Below are positions 51,665 to 60,010 of a DNA stretch of 64,000 nt, piece after piece. This DNA comes from Chryseobacterium sp. (lineage in GTDB: Bacteria; Bacteroidota; Bacteroidia; Flavobacteriales; Weeksellaceae), in assembly GCF_019236175.1 (NCBI RefSeq), contig NZ_JAFAJM010000009.1, positions 62,001-126,000 on the forward strand, written 5' to 3'. The stretch's first letter is position 1; each line of letters starts with the position of its first letter. The translations under genes were made by a program, and so were the position numbers. The notes beneath the pieces were generated by a model. That model saw only the letters and a program-made list of their open reading frames with translations. It did no database searches and was not told where the DNA came from.

Positions 51665-53224
51665 ATGAATCCAGGAACTGTCCTTTTGCTATTTGTTTTC
51701 ATCTATTTCATCGGTCTTTTAGTAATTTCTTATTTCACCAGCCGAAATTCTGATAACCAGTCATTCTTCATCGGGAATAAAAAAAGTAAATGGTGGCTTG
51801 TGGCATTCGGAATGATCGGAACCAGTTTAAGCGGGGTCACATTTATTTCAGTTCCGGGAACGGTGGGAAAAATGACAGGCTCCGAGTATATTTACGGCGG
51901 TTTTGAGTACTACATGATGGTTATTGGTTTCTTCATTGGATATTTCATCGTTGCAGCCATCCTTCTTCCGTTGTATTACAAGATGAACCTGACATCTATT
52001 TACACCTATCTGGGAAGAAGATTTAATGTTGAAGCTCATAAAATCGGCTCTATATTTTTTATCATTTCCAGAGCTATTGGAGCTACGGCGAGACTCTATC
52101 TGGTAGTCAATGTTTTGCAGATTTTTTTACTGGAAGGCTTAGGCGTTCCGTTTTGGGTAACTTCTCTTGTACTCTTACTTATGGTTCTTTTATACACCTT
52201 TGAAGGCGGAGTAAAAACAATTGTTATTACAGATACTCTGCAGACTTCTTTTATGATTATCAGTCTGGTTGCATGCATCGTTTATATTCTTTCCAACCTT
52301 AACTTATCTTTTGGTGAAGCATATACTATTTTAGAACAGAAGAATTATACTCATTTCATCAATTTTGATCCCAATTCAAAAACTTTTTTCCTTAAAACAA
52401 TTTTAGGAGGGATTTTTATCACCATTGCCATGACAGGACTGGATCAGGAAATGATGCAAAAAAACATCTCTGTAGATAATCTTAAAAACTCAAAGAAAAA
52501 CATGCTGACTTTTGCAGGAACTCTTCTGATTGTCAATCTTGCATTTTTGTTCCTGGGAGGCCTGCTCTATCTTTTTGCATTACAGCACGGCGCAGAATAC
52601 GGCACTACAGGTACTGATCCTGTGACCAATATTTTTGGATTTAAAGATGCATCGGGCAATATTAAAAATATAATGGGCGATGATCTTTTCCCGGCTTTAT
52701 CTCTTCAGGGATATTTCCCGATGACCATTTCCATTATCTTCATCATTGGGTTGATTTCGGCATTATTCCCTTCTGCCGACGGGGCTTTAACAGCTGTTAC
52801 AAGTTCCTACTGTGTAGACCTTCTCAATCTTAATGAAGATAAAACCAAGACTGAAAAAGAAAAGAAAAGTCTTCGTATGAAAGTCCACTTAACATTTACG
52901 GTGGTTTTCTTCATTCTGATTATGGTCTTCAAAGCTTTGAACGATAAATCGATTGTTTATCTTATCATGGAAGTAGCAGGTTATACCTACGGACCGCTTT
53001 TAGGACTTTTTGCTTTTGGTATTTTCACTAAATTTAAGATATCAAAGAAGTATTCAATCCTTGCCGTGACTATTTTGGCTCCTGTGCTTACCTATCTGAT
53101 TAATTTTTCCGTGACCACCTACACCGATTACAGAATCGGGGTGGAATTAATTGTTCTCAACGGGTTGCTTACTTTTATCGGACTATGGATTGTTAAAGAC
53201 AAACAGGATCTAAGACTTGTTTAA
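51665..53224 (+). CDS. Sodium:solute symporter (SSS family)
   Basis: This 519-residue inner-membrane protein has about 13 helices and the LeuT-like SSS fold. GTSLSGVTFISVPGTVGKM near residue 52 and the MTGLDQEMMQKNISVDNLKN segment (about 258-277) are the family signatures, and ALFPSADGALTAVTSSYCVD carries the Na2-site serines. Members import sugars, sialic acid, proline or other solutes with Na+; the substrate is unknown. The ATG at 51665 (MNPGTVLLLFVF) is chosen because the -7 box at 51639 lies downstream of the earlier ATG. An SGNH hydrolase gene follows 26 nt later. Confidence 0.9.
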   Translation: MNPGTVLLLFVFIYFIGLLVISYFTSRNSDNQSFFIGNKKSKWWLVAFGMIGTSLSGVTFISVPGTVGKMTGSEYIYGGFEYYMMVIGFFIGYFIVAAILLPLYYKMNLTSIYTYLGRRFNVEAHKIGSIFFIISRAIGATARLYLVVNVLQIFLLEGLGVPFWVTSLVLLLMVLLYTFEGGVKTIVITDTLQTSFMIISLVACIVYILSNLNLSFGEAYTILEQKNYTHFINFDPNSKTFFLKTILGGIFITIAMTGLDQEMMQKNISVDNLKNSKKNMLTFAGTLLIVNLAFLFLGGLLYLFALQHGAEYGTTGTDPVTNIFGFKDASGNIKNIMGDDLFPALSLQGYFPMTISIIFIIGLISALFPSADGALTAVTSSYCVDLLNLNEDKTKTEKEKKSLRMKVHLTFTVVFFILIMVFKALNDKSIVYLIMEVAGYTYGPLLGLFAFGIFTKFKISKKYSILAVTILAPVLTYLINFSVTTYTDYRIGVELIVLNGLLTFIGLWIVKDKQDLRLV

Positions 53225-53250
53225 TAAAAAATAACCCTAAAATATCAGTT

Positions 53251-53940
53251 ATGAAATTATCCGTTTTTCTGACCCTGAGTCTGTTTACAGGTCTATTTGT
53301 AAATGCACAGAATGCTGTTGATTTTGCCAATCTTGCAAGATATAAAGATGAAAATACAAGCATTTTAAGTTCAAAGAAAAAAGTGGATGTTGTCTTTATG
53401 GGCAATTCCATTACAGAAGGCTGGGTGAAAAGCCATCCGGAATTTTTTTCTGAAAATAATTATACAGGCAGAGGAATCAGCGGGCAAACCACATCACAGA
53501 TGTTACTGCGTTTTCAGAATGATGTTATTGCTTTAAAACCAAAACTGGTGATCATTAATGCGGGAACCAATGACATTGCTCAGAATACAGGTGTTTATGA
53601 TCCTGATTTTACGTTTAATAATATCAAAGCAATGGCTGATATTGCCCAAAACAACGGAATTAAGGTTATCATAGCCTCCGTATTACCTGCTGCTGCATTT
53701 CCGTGGCGCAAAGAAATAACGGATGTTCCCCAGAAGGTAGATGCCCTCAACAACAGGCTAAAGCAGTATGCAAATGACAACAAAATTATTTATGCAGATT
53801 ATAATTCTGTGATGCGTGATTCAAAGGGAGGAATGCGTGAAGGTCTTTCGAAGGATGGTATCCATCCGGTTCCCGCAGGCTACGCCATCATGGAACCACT
53901 GATAAAAAATGCCATTCATAAAGCCTCAGTAAAAAAATAA
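53251..53940 (+). CDS. Secreted SGNH/GDSL hydrolase
   Basis: A signal peptide (1-20, LSLFTGLFVNAQ) precedes a 209-residue SGNH hydrolase. Block I has Ser53 in VVFMGNSITEGW, block II the Gly in GISGQTTSQM, block III Asn in INAGTNDIAQN, and block V Asp/His in SKDGIHPVPAGY. All four consensus residues are present. Such enzymes deacetylate sugars or act on esters at the cell surface. It is probably co-transcribed with the sodium symporter upstream, which fits uptake of a sugar released by esterase action, though this is inference. Confidence 0.9.
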   Translation: MKLSVFLTLSLFTGLFVNAQNAVDFANLARYKDENTSILSSKKKVDVVFMGNSITEGWVKSHPEFFSENNYTGRGISGQTTSQMLLRFQNDVIALKPKLVIINAGTNDIAQNTGVYDPDFTFNNIKAMADIAQNNGIKVIIASVLPAAAFPWRKEITDVPQKVDALNNRLKQYANDNKIIYADYNSVMRDSKGGMREGLSKDGIHPVPAGYAIMEPLIKNAIHKASVKK

Positions 53941-53968
53941 AAAATTCAAAAAATACACTTTATTAACT

Positions 53969-54487
53969 ATGAAAAAAATGATTTCGCTCTTCATCTTTGT
54001 ATGGACATTTGGGATGATGAGCGCTCAGGAAAACTTTGAACTGTCTACATTGAGAATCGGACCTTTTAAGATTTTCATGTCTAAAACAGAAGCTGAAAAG
54101 ATTGCAGGTACAAAACTATACGCCGAAGGGGATAAAAAAAACAATGTGAAATATAATGGAGAAACCATTCAGATTGATATTTTCGACCAGTATGTAAATG
54201 AAGCCAACCCTTCTGTTCCTTCTGTTTCGTATATGACGACAACCAGCAAAAAATTTAAAACAAAAAGCGGAATCGGAATCGGAAGTACCAGAGATGACCT
54301 GATCAATGCCTACAGAAATTATTCCAGCTTCAGTGTTCGTCCTGAATGGGATGATACAATGCAGAAACCTGTTAAGGATGCAGGTTATTTCACTTTAGAA
54401 GACAGCCAGGCCGGAACACAGCTTACTTTTAAACTGGTCAACAATACGGTTGTAGAAATTTCAGTTTATCTTAACGAAGGCTGCTAA
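53969..54487 (+). CDS. Exported protein of unknown function
   Basis: The 172-residue protein has a signal peptide (MKKMISLFIFVWTFGMMSAQ). The mature part is beta-rich, with LRIGPFKIFMSKTEAEKIAG, then GIGIGSTRDDLINAYRNYSS and DSQAGTQLTFKLVNNTVVEI. The pattern 'GIGSTRDDLINAY' resembles small BamE/SmpA- or DUF4309-like beta domains that carry one such motif per repeat, but I cannot assign it. It is 28 nt downstream of the SGNH hydrolase and probably closes the symporter operon. A terminator follows. Confidence 0.75.
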   Translation: MKKMISLFIFVWTFGMMSAQENFELSTLRIGPFKIFMSKTEAEKIAGTKLYAEGDKKNNVKYNGETIQIDIFDQYVNEANPSVPSVSYMTTTSKKFKTKSGIGIGSTRDDLINAYRNYSSFSVRPEWDDTMQKPVKDAGYFTLEDSQAGTQLTFKLVNNTVVEISVYLNEGC

Positions 54488-54511
54488 CTCCCTGCTTTAA
54501 ATAAAATAATC

Positions 54512-54538
54512 AAAATCCGGACCTGAGCTCCGGATTTT
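54512..54538 (+). terminator. Terminator of the symporter operon
   Basis: AAAATCCGGA (54512-54521) pairs with TCCGGATTTT (54529-54538). Confidence 0.8.
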
Positions 54539-54594
54539 GCATTTCCGTAAGCCGCCAAAAAATTGTAAATTCGCATGCAAATAAATCAGATATA

Positions 54595-55446
54595 ATGAGT
54601 AAAAGTATCGAAGAGTTAAAATCTCTTACTACACAGATCAGAAGAGACATTTTAAGAATGGTTCATGCTGTTAATTCAGGACACCCGGGTGGAAGTTTAG
54701 GTTGTACAGAGTTTTTTACAGCTCTTTACGGAAAGGTGATGAACTATCATCTTCCTTTTACGATGGAGGGAAAAAATGAAGATCATTTTTATTTGTCAAA
54801 CGGACATATTTCACCGGTTTACTATTCTACACTGGCAAGATTCGATTTTTTCCCGGTAGACGAGCTGAAAACGTTCAGAAAACTGGATTCCAGATTACAG
54901 GGACACCCAACGACTCACGAAGGACTTCCAGGGATCAGAATCGCTTCAGGTTCTTTAGGTCAGGGGCTTTCTGTGGCACTTGGTGTTGCTCAGGGTAAAA
55001 AATTAGACGGAGACAAGTCTCTTGTTTACACGCTTCACGGTGATGGTGAACTTCAGGAAGGTCAGGTTTGGGAAGCGTTGATGTATGCTGCTGCTAAAAA
55101 AGTAGACAACATCATTTCAACGATTGATTACAACGGACGTCAGATTGACGGAGATACTGATGATGTATTAAGCTTAGGAAATCTTCATGCTAAACTTGAG
55201 GCTTTCGGATGGATCGTTCTGGAAGAAAAGAACGGTAACGATCTTGAAGCTGTGATTGCTATTCTTGAAAAAGCAAAAACTGAAACCGGAAAAGGAAAAC
55301 CGGTAGCAATCATTCTTCATACGGAAATGGGTTATGGGGTTGATTTTATGACGGGAAGTCACGCTTGGCACGGTAAAGCTCCTAATGATGAGCAATTGGA
55401 AACAGCATTCAAACAATTGTATTTAGAAGCTCCTGCAGATTACTAA
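54595..55446 (+). CDS. Transketolase, N-terminal (TPP-binding) subunit
   Basis: This 283-residue protein is the first half of a split transketolase and binds the pyrophosphate of thiamine diphosphate. MVHAVNSGHPGGSLGCTEF carries the early His, GLPGIRIASGSLGQGLSVAL follows, and the TPP motif GDGELQEGQVWEALMYAAAKKVDN is complete, then IDYNGRQIDG. It needs the C-terminal subunit at 55465, 18 nt downstream, to make sedoheptulose/ribose interconversions in the pentose phosphate pathway. Two-gene transketolases are common in Bacteroidota. Confidence 0.94.
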   Translation: MSKSIEELKSLTTQIRRDILRMVHAVNSGHPGGSLGCTEFFTALYGKVMNYHLPFTMEGKNEDHFYLSNGHISPVYYSTLARFDFFPVDELKTFRKLDSRLQGHPTTHEGLPGIRIASGSLGQGLSVALGVAQGKKLDGDKSLVYTLHGDGELQEGQVWEALMYAAAKKVDNIISTIDYNGRQIDGDTDDVLSLGNLHAKLEAFGWIVLEEKNGNDLEAVIAILEKAKTETGKGKPVAIILHTEMGYGVDFMTGSHAWHGKAPNDEQLETAFKQLYLEAPADY

Positions 55447-55464
55447 TATCTTAAAAAAATAAAA

Positions 55465-56412
55465 ATGAAATATACATATACAGAAAAAAAAGACACTCGT
55501 TCAGGATTCGGAGCCGGATTAGCGGAACTGGCTGACAAAAACCCTAATGTGGTAGCACTTTGTGCAGATCTTATCGGTTCTTTGAAAATGGAGAAATTTA
55601 TTGAAAAAGCTCCGGAAAGATTCTTTCAGGTAGGTATTGCCGAAGCCAATATGATGGGACTGGCAGCAGGTCTTAGTATTACAGGGAAAATTCCTTTTAC
55701 AGGAACTTTTGCCAACTTCTCTACTTCAAGAGTGTATGACCAGATCCGTCAGTCTATCGCTTATTCAGGGAAAAATGTAAAAATCTGTGCATCTCACGCT
55801 GGTCTTACTTTAGGAGAAGATGGGGCAACTCACCAGGTTCTTGAAGATATCGGTATGATGAAAATGCTTCCGGGAATGACCGTGATCAATCCTTGTGATT
55901 ACAACCAGACAAAAGCTGCAACACTGGCTATTGCAGACTTTGAGGGGCCTGTATATTTAAGATTCGGAAGACCTACCGTTCCGGTATTTATGCCTGAAGA
56001 TATGCCTTTCGAAATCGGAAAAGGAATTTTACTGCAGGAAGGAACTGATGTAACGATCGTTGCTACAGGTCACCTTGTATGGGAATCTCTTGTTGCCGCT
56101 GATGAGCTTGAAAAAGAAGGTATTTCATGTGAAGTAATCAATATTCACACGATCAAACCTTTGGATGAAGAGATCATTTTAAAATCAGTGGAAAAGACCG
56201 GTAAAATTGTAACTGCTGAGGAGCACAACTACCTTGGAGGTTTAGGGGAATCTATTGCAGGAATGCTTGCAAGAAGAAGACCTACAAGACAGGAATTCGT
56301 GGCTGTGAATGATACTTTCGGAGAATCGGCAACTCCTGCGGAACTAATGAAGAAGTACAAGATTGATGCTGCTGCAGTGAAGGAAGCTGTAAAAAGAATT
56401 TTAGCAAGCTAA
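55465..56412 (+). CDS. Transketolase, C-terminal subunit
   Basis: This 315-residue protein holds the pyrimidine-binding and C-terminal domains of transketolase. [20 protein letters not shown] contains the Glu that activates the thiamine aminopyrimidine. [20 protein letters not shown] and [12 protein letters not shown] follow, and the C-terminal domain (about 185-315) includes [20 protein letters not shown]. It completes the active site formed with the 54595 product, and the two genes form an operon. The terminator downstream is shared with a convergent minus-strand gene. Confidence 0.94.
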   Translation: MKYTYTEKKDTRSGFGAGLAELADKNPNVVALCADLIGSLKMEKFIEKAPERFFQVGIAEANMMGLAAGLSITGKIPFTGTFANFSTSRVYDQIRQSIAYSGKNVKICASHAGLTLGEDGATHQVLEDIGMMKMLPGMTVINPCDYNQTKAATLAIADFEGPVYLRFGRPTVPVFMPEDMPFEIGKGILLQEGTDVTIVATGHLVWESLVAADELEKEGISCEVINIHTIKPLDEEIILKSVEKTGKIVTAEEHNYLGGLGESIAGMLARRRPTRQEFVAVNDTFGESATPAELMKKYKIDAAAVKEAVKRILAS

Positions 56413-56433
56413 AATAAGCTATTATCAATATAA

Positions 56434-56466
56434 AAAATCGGCTGTTTCAGGGAAGCAGCCGATTTT
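56434..56466. terminator. Bidirectional terminator after transketolase and the minus-strand operon
   Basis: AAAATCGGCTG (56434-56444) pairs with CAGCCGATTTT (56456-56466), with A and T tracts outside. Confidence 0.83.
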
Positions 56467-56519
56467 CGTTTATATATCTATCAATTATTTAATCTGATCA
56501 ACATCTGAAGGTTTTATCG

Positions 56520-57038
56520 CTATCTTTCTCTAGGAATTCCTACAGCTTCCAGAATAGGACATAATATCTGATCAATATATTCATCTTCTCTTCTGTTTGA
56601 AGCCTTAGAACCGGAAAAATAATTACTGATTCTGTAGTTTTTTACAAACTGATTTCTTTTTTTCCCGATACAAAAGTGGTAGCCTCCCCACTCTTCGTGG
56701 ATAAAATAAGTCATTTCATTAAAATCCATGATTTTCCAGGAAAAATAAAGTTTCTTATAAATACACTTTTGAGATTTATCAAAAATATAAGTCACAGGAA
56801 TTCTGAAAATAAGATCCGCCAGAAAATAGATCATATAAGCTGCCCATAATCCTATGGCAATCTGAAAAGAATTCCGGGACATATGAGGCTGATAATAAAA
56901 AATAACAGGAAATGCTATAAGTCCTAAAGCCAGCCAGCCCATCAAAAAACGCATGAAATTGTATTTGGGCATAATCCGGATCTCATTTCCGTCTTCACGG
57001 AATTTATAACGGTCTGTTACGTTCATTATTCTGATCAT
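56520..57038 (-). CDS. Small membrane protein with PH-like C-terminal part
   Basis: This 172-residue protein, last of a five-gene minus-strand operon, has two hydrophobic segments (FLMGWLALGLIAFPVIFYY and IAIGLWAAYMIYFLADLIF) within residues 31-77. The rest (about 78-172) is a soluble beta-rich part with PVTYIFDKSQKCIYKKLYFSW and GYHFCIGKKRNQFVKN that could be a bacterial PH-like domain. The exact start is uncertain: ATG 57038 or 57026; both overlap the preceding gene. The function is unknown. The arrangement resembles its upstream neighbour, suggesting an old duplication. Confidence 0.7.
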   Translation of the reverse strand: MIRIMNVTDRYKFREDGNEIRIMPKYNFMRFLMGWLALGLIAFPVIFYYQPHMSRNSFQIAIGLWAAYMIYFLADLIFRIPVTYIFDKSQKCIYKKLYFSWKIMDFNEMTYFIHEEWGGYHFCIGKKRNQFVKNYRISNYFSGSKASNRREDEYIDQILCPILEAVGIPRER

Positions 57039-57486
57039 TAATATTCATGATATCTTCTGTTTCATTCACCATATTTTGTATTCCTCTTTGAGTAACCGCC
57101 TGTCCTATCGTCAGCTTTTTATTTTTGCCATCCACTTCAAAATGAGCTGAAAGGATTACATTAGTGGTAATCAGTCCCCAATATTTGGTCGTAAAAATTT
57201 CAAAATTGGTAAAATTCTCTATCGGATAAGTTTTGGCGGGAACAAAGACAGAATGTTTTCCGGTAACGGTAAGCCGGTCCATATCAATGATTAACTTCTT
57301 GGCAAAAAAATTGGCAATAATAAGTACTGCAACCGCCAGCAAAGAAAAGAACAGCCATGTAATTCCCAGTCTGTAAACGAAGACAGCTCCCGCTAAAAAT
57401 ACAATCGTTAGTATGGAAATAAAGACAGGCTGATTTTTAAAAGTATAGAGGTTTCCGTCTTTTTTGTAAAATTTTAAGGTATTCAT
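57004..57486 (-). CDS. Small membrane protein with PH-like C-terminal part
   Basis: This 160-residue protein has two transmembrane helices (about 22-38 and 42-60: ISILTIVFLAGAVFVYRL, WLFFSLLAVAVLIIANF) followed by a beta-rich soluble domain. KKLIIDMDRLTVTGKHSVFV, IENFTNFEIFTTKYWGLITT and ILSAHFEVDGKNKKLTIGQA read as strands of a PH-like fold. It overlaps the next gene by up to 35 nt. I do not recognise the family. It lies with acidic cytoplasmic proteins in an operon that looks like an immunity gene array, which may hint at a role against a membrane-acting toxin, but this is inference. Confidence 0.7.
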   Translation of the reverse strand: MNTLKFYKKDGNLYTFKNQPVFISILTIVFLAGAVFVYRLGITWLFFSLLAVAVLIIANFFAKKLIIDMDRLTVTGKHSVFVPAKTYPIENFTNFEIFTTKYWGLITTNVILSAHFEVDGKNKKLTIGQAVTQRGIQNMVNETEDIMNINDQNNERNRPL

Positions 57487-57544
57487 AGTAATATTTATAT
57501 TATGTTTTGATTGAGTTTAAAATAAGTGAATGGGGTGTATTTTG

Positions 57545-58093
57545 TTATCGGTAACGTTTTGCAATGTCATCGTCATTAATGGTTTCAAATGTGACCAGGT
57601 CTGTTCTGAAATAGGTATCGTGAATTGAGAAATAAGCATCTGTTTTATTTTCAGTAGCAGCAGCAGCTTTCTTCCAGCATTCAAAAAACCAATTTTCAAA
57701 CAGGGTATATTTCTCATCATTATATTCATCCAGAAGATCATCAGCATCTTCTTCTTCATAGGAATCACAAAATTCTGCAGCTTCATTCCATATATCCTCA
57801 GGAATGAATGCGTTCCATCGGTCTGCTTCTGAATTCTTCCCGTCATTTTTTTCCGGAAGCATCATGGGTGCAATAATAATCTCGCCTGATGCATTAACAG
57901 CCCAGCATACCAGATTTAAATAGTCGTATTCATATTCAAAGTAAAAAGCTTTAATATCGGCTTTACTGTGATCTCCAAGATACCTTATATTCTCATCATT
58001 AAGTATATTGGTCAAATCATCGGTAAATGATCCGCTTATCTCATCTAAATAATTTTGAAATTCAATATTGAGCTTTTTGAGTTTTTCCATCAA
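57545..58093 (-). CDS. Highly acidic protein of unknown function
   Basis: This 182-residue protein is very rich in Asp and Glu, with acidic clusters such as YEEEDADDLLDEYNDE near residue 120. ADIKAFYFEYEYDYLNLVCW is followed by GEIIIAPMMLPE. The start may be either of two consecutive ATGs. I do not recognise the family. Strong acidity, small size and company of DUF4303 and DMP19-like proteins recall immunity proteins that neutralise basic toxins. The previous gene in the operon ends 18 nt before its start. Confidence 0.7.
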   Translation of the reverse strand: MMEKLKKLNIEFQNYLDEISGSFTDDLTNILNDENIRYLGDHSKADIKAFYFEYEYDYLNLVCWAVNASGEIIIAPMMLPEKNDGKNSEADRWNAFIPEDIWNEAAEFCDSYEEEDADDLLDEYNDEKYTLFENWFFECWKKAAAATENKTDAYFSIHDTYFRTDLVTFETINDDDIAKRYR

Positions 58094-58111
58094 TTATCGT
58101 TATCTTTAAAT

Positions 58112-58648
58112 TTATCGGGCAATGGTTCTTCCCACTACTTTTTCCAATGCTGAGAACATATCATCTACAGCTAATACCTGCACATCAGAATGATTTTTTA
58201 ACCAGTAAGAATGTAAAACGATCAGATCCTCCTCAAGATTATAAAAAGAGTCATTGTTCAGTTGATCCCTTGTCACATTGGAGCCGAAATAATCGCTTTC
58301 CAAAAATTTCTGAAGTACTCCTTCCTGTAGGCTTTCAACTTTTGAAGACTGTTCAAAAAACAATTCCAGATGTTTCGAGGCTCCAATTTTCGTTAAGCCT
58401 TTTATTATCATTCCGTTAACCACCGGAGACCATTGGGAATTCCACACAAACTGGGAAAAGTTTCCGTTTTTATATTGCCACAGATAGTAATCCACATAAT
58501 AACTTGTAACAGCGTCCTCATGCTGGTTTTCCGTTTCTACTCCTTCTTCAGCCAGCAGGTTTACCACAGAGATATTGGAACGGATGATATCATAAGGATC
58601 ATTGCTGTTATAAGCATTATCAGATACAATTATTTTATTCAGTTTCAT
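58112..58648 (-). CDS. DMP19-like (DUF4375) acidic protein
   Basis: The 178-residue protein has the pattern YYVDYYLWQYKNGNFSQFVWNSQ (shown here for residues 50-72), close to the aromatic-NGxFxQ motif of DUF4375/DMP19 proteins. It is followed by helical MIIKGLTKIGASKHLELFFE and ends LAVDDMFSALEKVVGRTIAR. DMP19 of Neisseria is a DNA-mimic; whether this member mimics DNA is unknown. Its position in an array of small acidic proteins also fits an immunity role. It is second in the operon, 26 nt after the DUF4303 gene. Confidence 0.65.
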   Translation of the reverse strand: MKLNKIIVSDNAYNSNDPYDIIRSNISVVNLLAEEGVETENQHEDAVTSYYVDYYLWQYKNGNFSQFVWNSQWSPVVNGMIIKGLTKIGASKHLELFFEQSSKVESLQEGVLQKFLESDYFGSNVTRDQLNNDSFYNLEEDLIVLHSYWLKNHSDVQVLAVDDMFSALEKVVGRTIAR

Positions 58649-58674
58649 ATGCTATAATTTGATGGGTATTGTAT

Positions 58675-59211
58675 TTAATTACCCCAGGTATCCATCCAGG
58701 CCAGATACTCATTTTTATATTCATTATCATTGAGCCTTGTAATTATTTTTCTAAGATCATCCGTTTCAAATTCATAATCTGAAACCGTAAAGATCAGGAA
58801 GATCTCATCACCGGTAATCTGGCTGAAAAAGTTTTCTTTTTTAAGCTTTTCAAGAACTTCAACACAGGCAGAATATAATCCGGTCTGAAATTTTTCAAAC
58901 CATCCGTTATCTTCATCATTTTTATCCAGTTCTGCTCTAAGCTCAGAGCATATATCATCAAACTCCTTTTCTGCACCCTCCATTTCATAGGCCCATTCAG
59001 CAGGCTCATACTTATAATACACGAGATCTCCTTCTTCTGCATAATGCTCCAGTACTCTAACTGTATTTGTTGCAGGGCAAACGGTCATGGCTCCTTCGTC
59101 ACTATATAAAGCAAAACTATAGATCTTTTCAGATCCGTGTTTTTCATAAGCATCCAGAAATGCTTTTTTGGCAGCCGTTTCTATTTTCTGTTTCAAAATC
59201 TCAAAGTTCAT
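58675..59211 (-). CDS. DUF4303-like protein, first gene of the minus-strand operon
   Basis: The 178-residue cytoplasmic protein matches the DUF4303 pattern: KIETAAKKAFLDAYEKHGSE, then IYSFALYSDEGAMTVCPATN, YYKYEPAEWAYEMEGAEKEF and a C-terminal FLIFTVSDYEFETDD. It is acidic with no signal or membrane segment. DUF4303 proteins have no defined biochemical role and often occur in toxin-immunity arrays, though here no toxin gene is adjacent. It is the 5'-most gene of a five-gene operon divergent from the RiPP cluster. Confidence 0.75.
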   Translation of the reverse strand: MNFEILKQKIETAAKKAFLDAYEKHGSEKIYSFALYSDEGAMTVCPATNTVRVLEHYAEEGDLVYYKYEPAEWAYEMEGAEKEFDDICSELRAELDKNDEDNGWFEKFQTGLYSACVEVLEKLKKENFFSQITGDEIFLIFTVSDYEFETDDLRKIITRLNDNEYKNEYLAWMDTWGN

Positions 59212-59762
59212 ACTTCATCTGTTTAAAATGGGGCGGTAAAATTACCCTTATCTCTTTAAACCGGGGTATTCTATTTTGTATAATTCCGGTCATTTTCATG
59301 AATATAGCTAATCTATTTTACGGTCTCTGGACAACAGCCTTAATAATCAATAGATTAACAGTTCATGTTTTCTCTCTTTTTTTGTACATGATATCATTTT
59401 CACCGGATAAAATCATGAATGTGTACACTAAGAAAATATTATATCATATCATCATCTTTACAGGTTTTATTCTTATCATACTATAAGCACTTATTTTATT
59501 TTCATCAATCATGAAGATTTAATAAAAAAAGATACCTACCTCTTACAGAGCATCTTATACAATTTCCACGTTGAAAAACTTACAAAAAAATCACAACAAC
59601 AATCACGATACAGTGATGTAATTATTTTTAGTTTTGATACCATCAGCGTTGATAAAAATTATATTTCAGATGATATTATACCCGTACACTATAATACCGG
59701 TCTGAGAATCTCCCATGTCAGGGATTGTATGACAATACAGGTTTTAATTAAAATTATTTATT
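59212..59762. other. Gene-poor 551-bp region between the immunity-like operon and the RiPP cluster
   Basis: This very AT-rich interval holds no well-formed gene. It should contain the divergent promoters of both operons; I see no clean TAnnTTTG box for either. It also contains a hydrophobic 63-codon frame and a start-less 144-codon frame (listed as a possible pseudogene), and a GATACAGTGATGTAATT stretch about 145 nt upstream of the precursor. Confidence 0.6.
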
Positions 59763-59863
59763 ATGAAAAAACTTACAGGAATGAAGAGCTTTTCTTCATT
59801 GGAAAACAAGAAACTGAAAAATTCAAAGATGATTTTTGGAGGAAACACAAATGTGAGAACAAC
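59298..59863 (+). pseudogene. Possible decayed gene: hydrophobic frame followed by a start-less 144-codon open frame
   Basis: Frame A (59298-59486) reads 62 codons from ATG, strongly hydrophobic (HVFSLFLYMISFSP, LYHIIIFTGFILIIL). Frame B (59432 to TGA at 59864-59866) is open for 144 codons, but its only in-frame ATG comes late (in RDCMTIQVL) and it has no GTG or TTG start. Its middle reads like real protein: HEDLIKKDTYLLQSILYNF, SRYSDVIIFSFDTISVDKNY. Frame B continues through the start of the RiPP precursor in another frame. The two frames overlap and could be one frameshifted membrane-protein gene. I recognise no family, and chance openness in AT-rich DNA is possible. Confidence 0.3.
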
Positions 59864-59957
59864 TGAAGAAACGGGGCCTAACGGTCAGCCTGGCAATACA
59901 GGAGATACTAGGCTATTCAACGATGGAACAGCTCACTCGACTATAACAGTTGATTAA
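59763..59957 (+). CDS. RiPP precursor peptide of a grasp-with-spasm system
   Basis: This 64-residue peptide has a Lys/Ser/Leu-rich leader (MKKLTGMKSFSSLENKKL) ending in IFGG (Gly26-Gly27), the usual Bacteroidota leader boundary. The core 28-64 has nine Thr, one Ser, three Asp and two Glu, with TTEETGPNGQPG and LFNDGTAHSTITVD segments, and contains no Lys. This suits Thr/Ser-to-Asp/Glu ester crosslinks made by an ATP-grasp ligase (graspetides) and excludes Lys-amide bridges. It lies directly upstream of the maturation genes, separated by a GC-rich hairpin. The product is unknown. Confidence 0.8.
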   Translation: MKKLTGMKSFSSLENKKLKNSKMIFGGNTNVRTTEETGPNGQPGNTGDTRLFNDGTAHSTITVD

Positions 59958-59962
59958 ATTAC

Positions 59963-59985
59963 AGGGGGAAAAAATCCCCCTTTTA
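59963..59985 (+). terminator. Attenuator-like hairpin between precursor and maturation genes
   Basis: AGGGGGA (59963-59969) pairs with TCCCCCT (59975-59981) and is followed by TTT, only 6 nt after the precursor stop. Partial read-through would give more precursor than enzyme mRNA. Confidence 0.75.
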
Positions 59986-60010
59986 TTTCATACAATAATA
60001 TATATAGCTT

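Noticed and set aside
59067..59297. 5' part of a plus-strand ORF that runs to 59486
   Set aside because: This section is antisense to the DUF4303-like gene and looks like a shadow frame; only the section after 59298 is outside a known gene.
59763..59957. Precursor considered as a microviridin
   Set aside because: The core lacks the TxKxPSD-type motif and has no Lys, so it does not fit the microviridin class.
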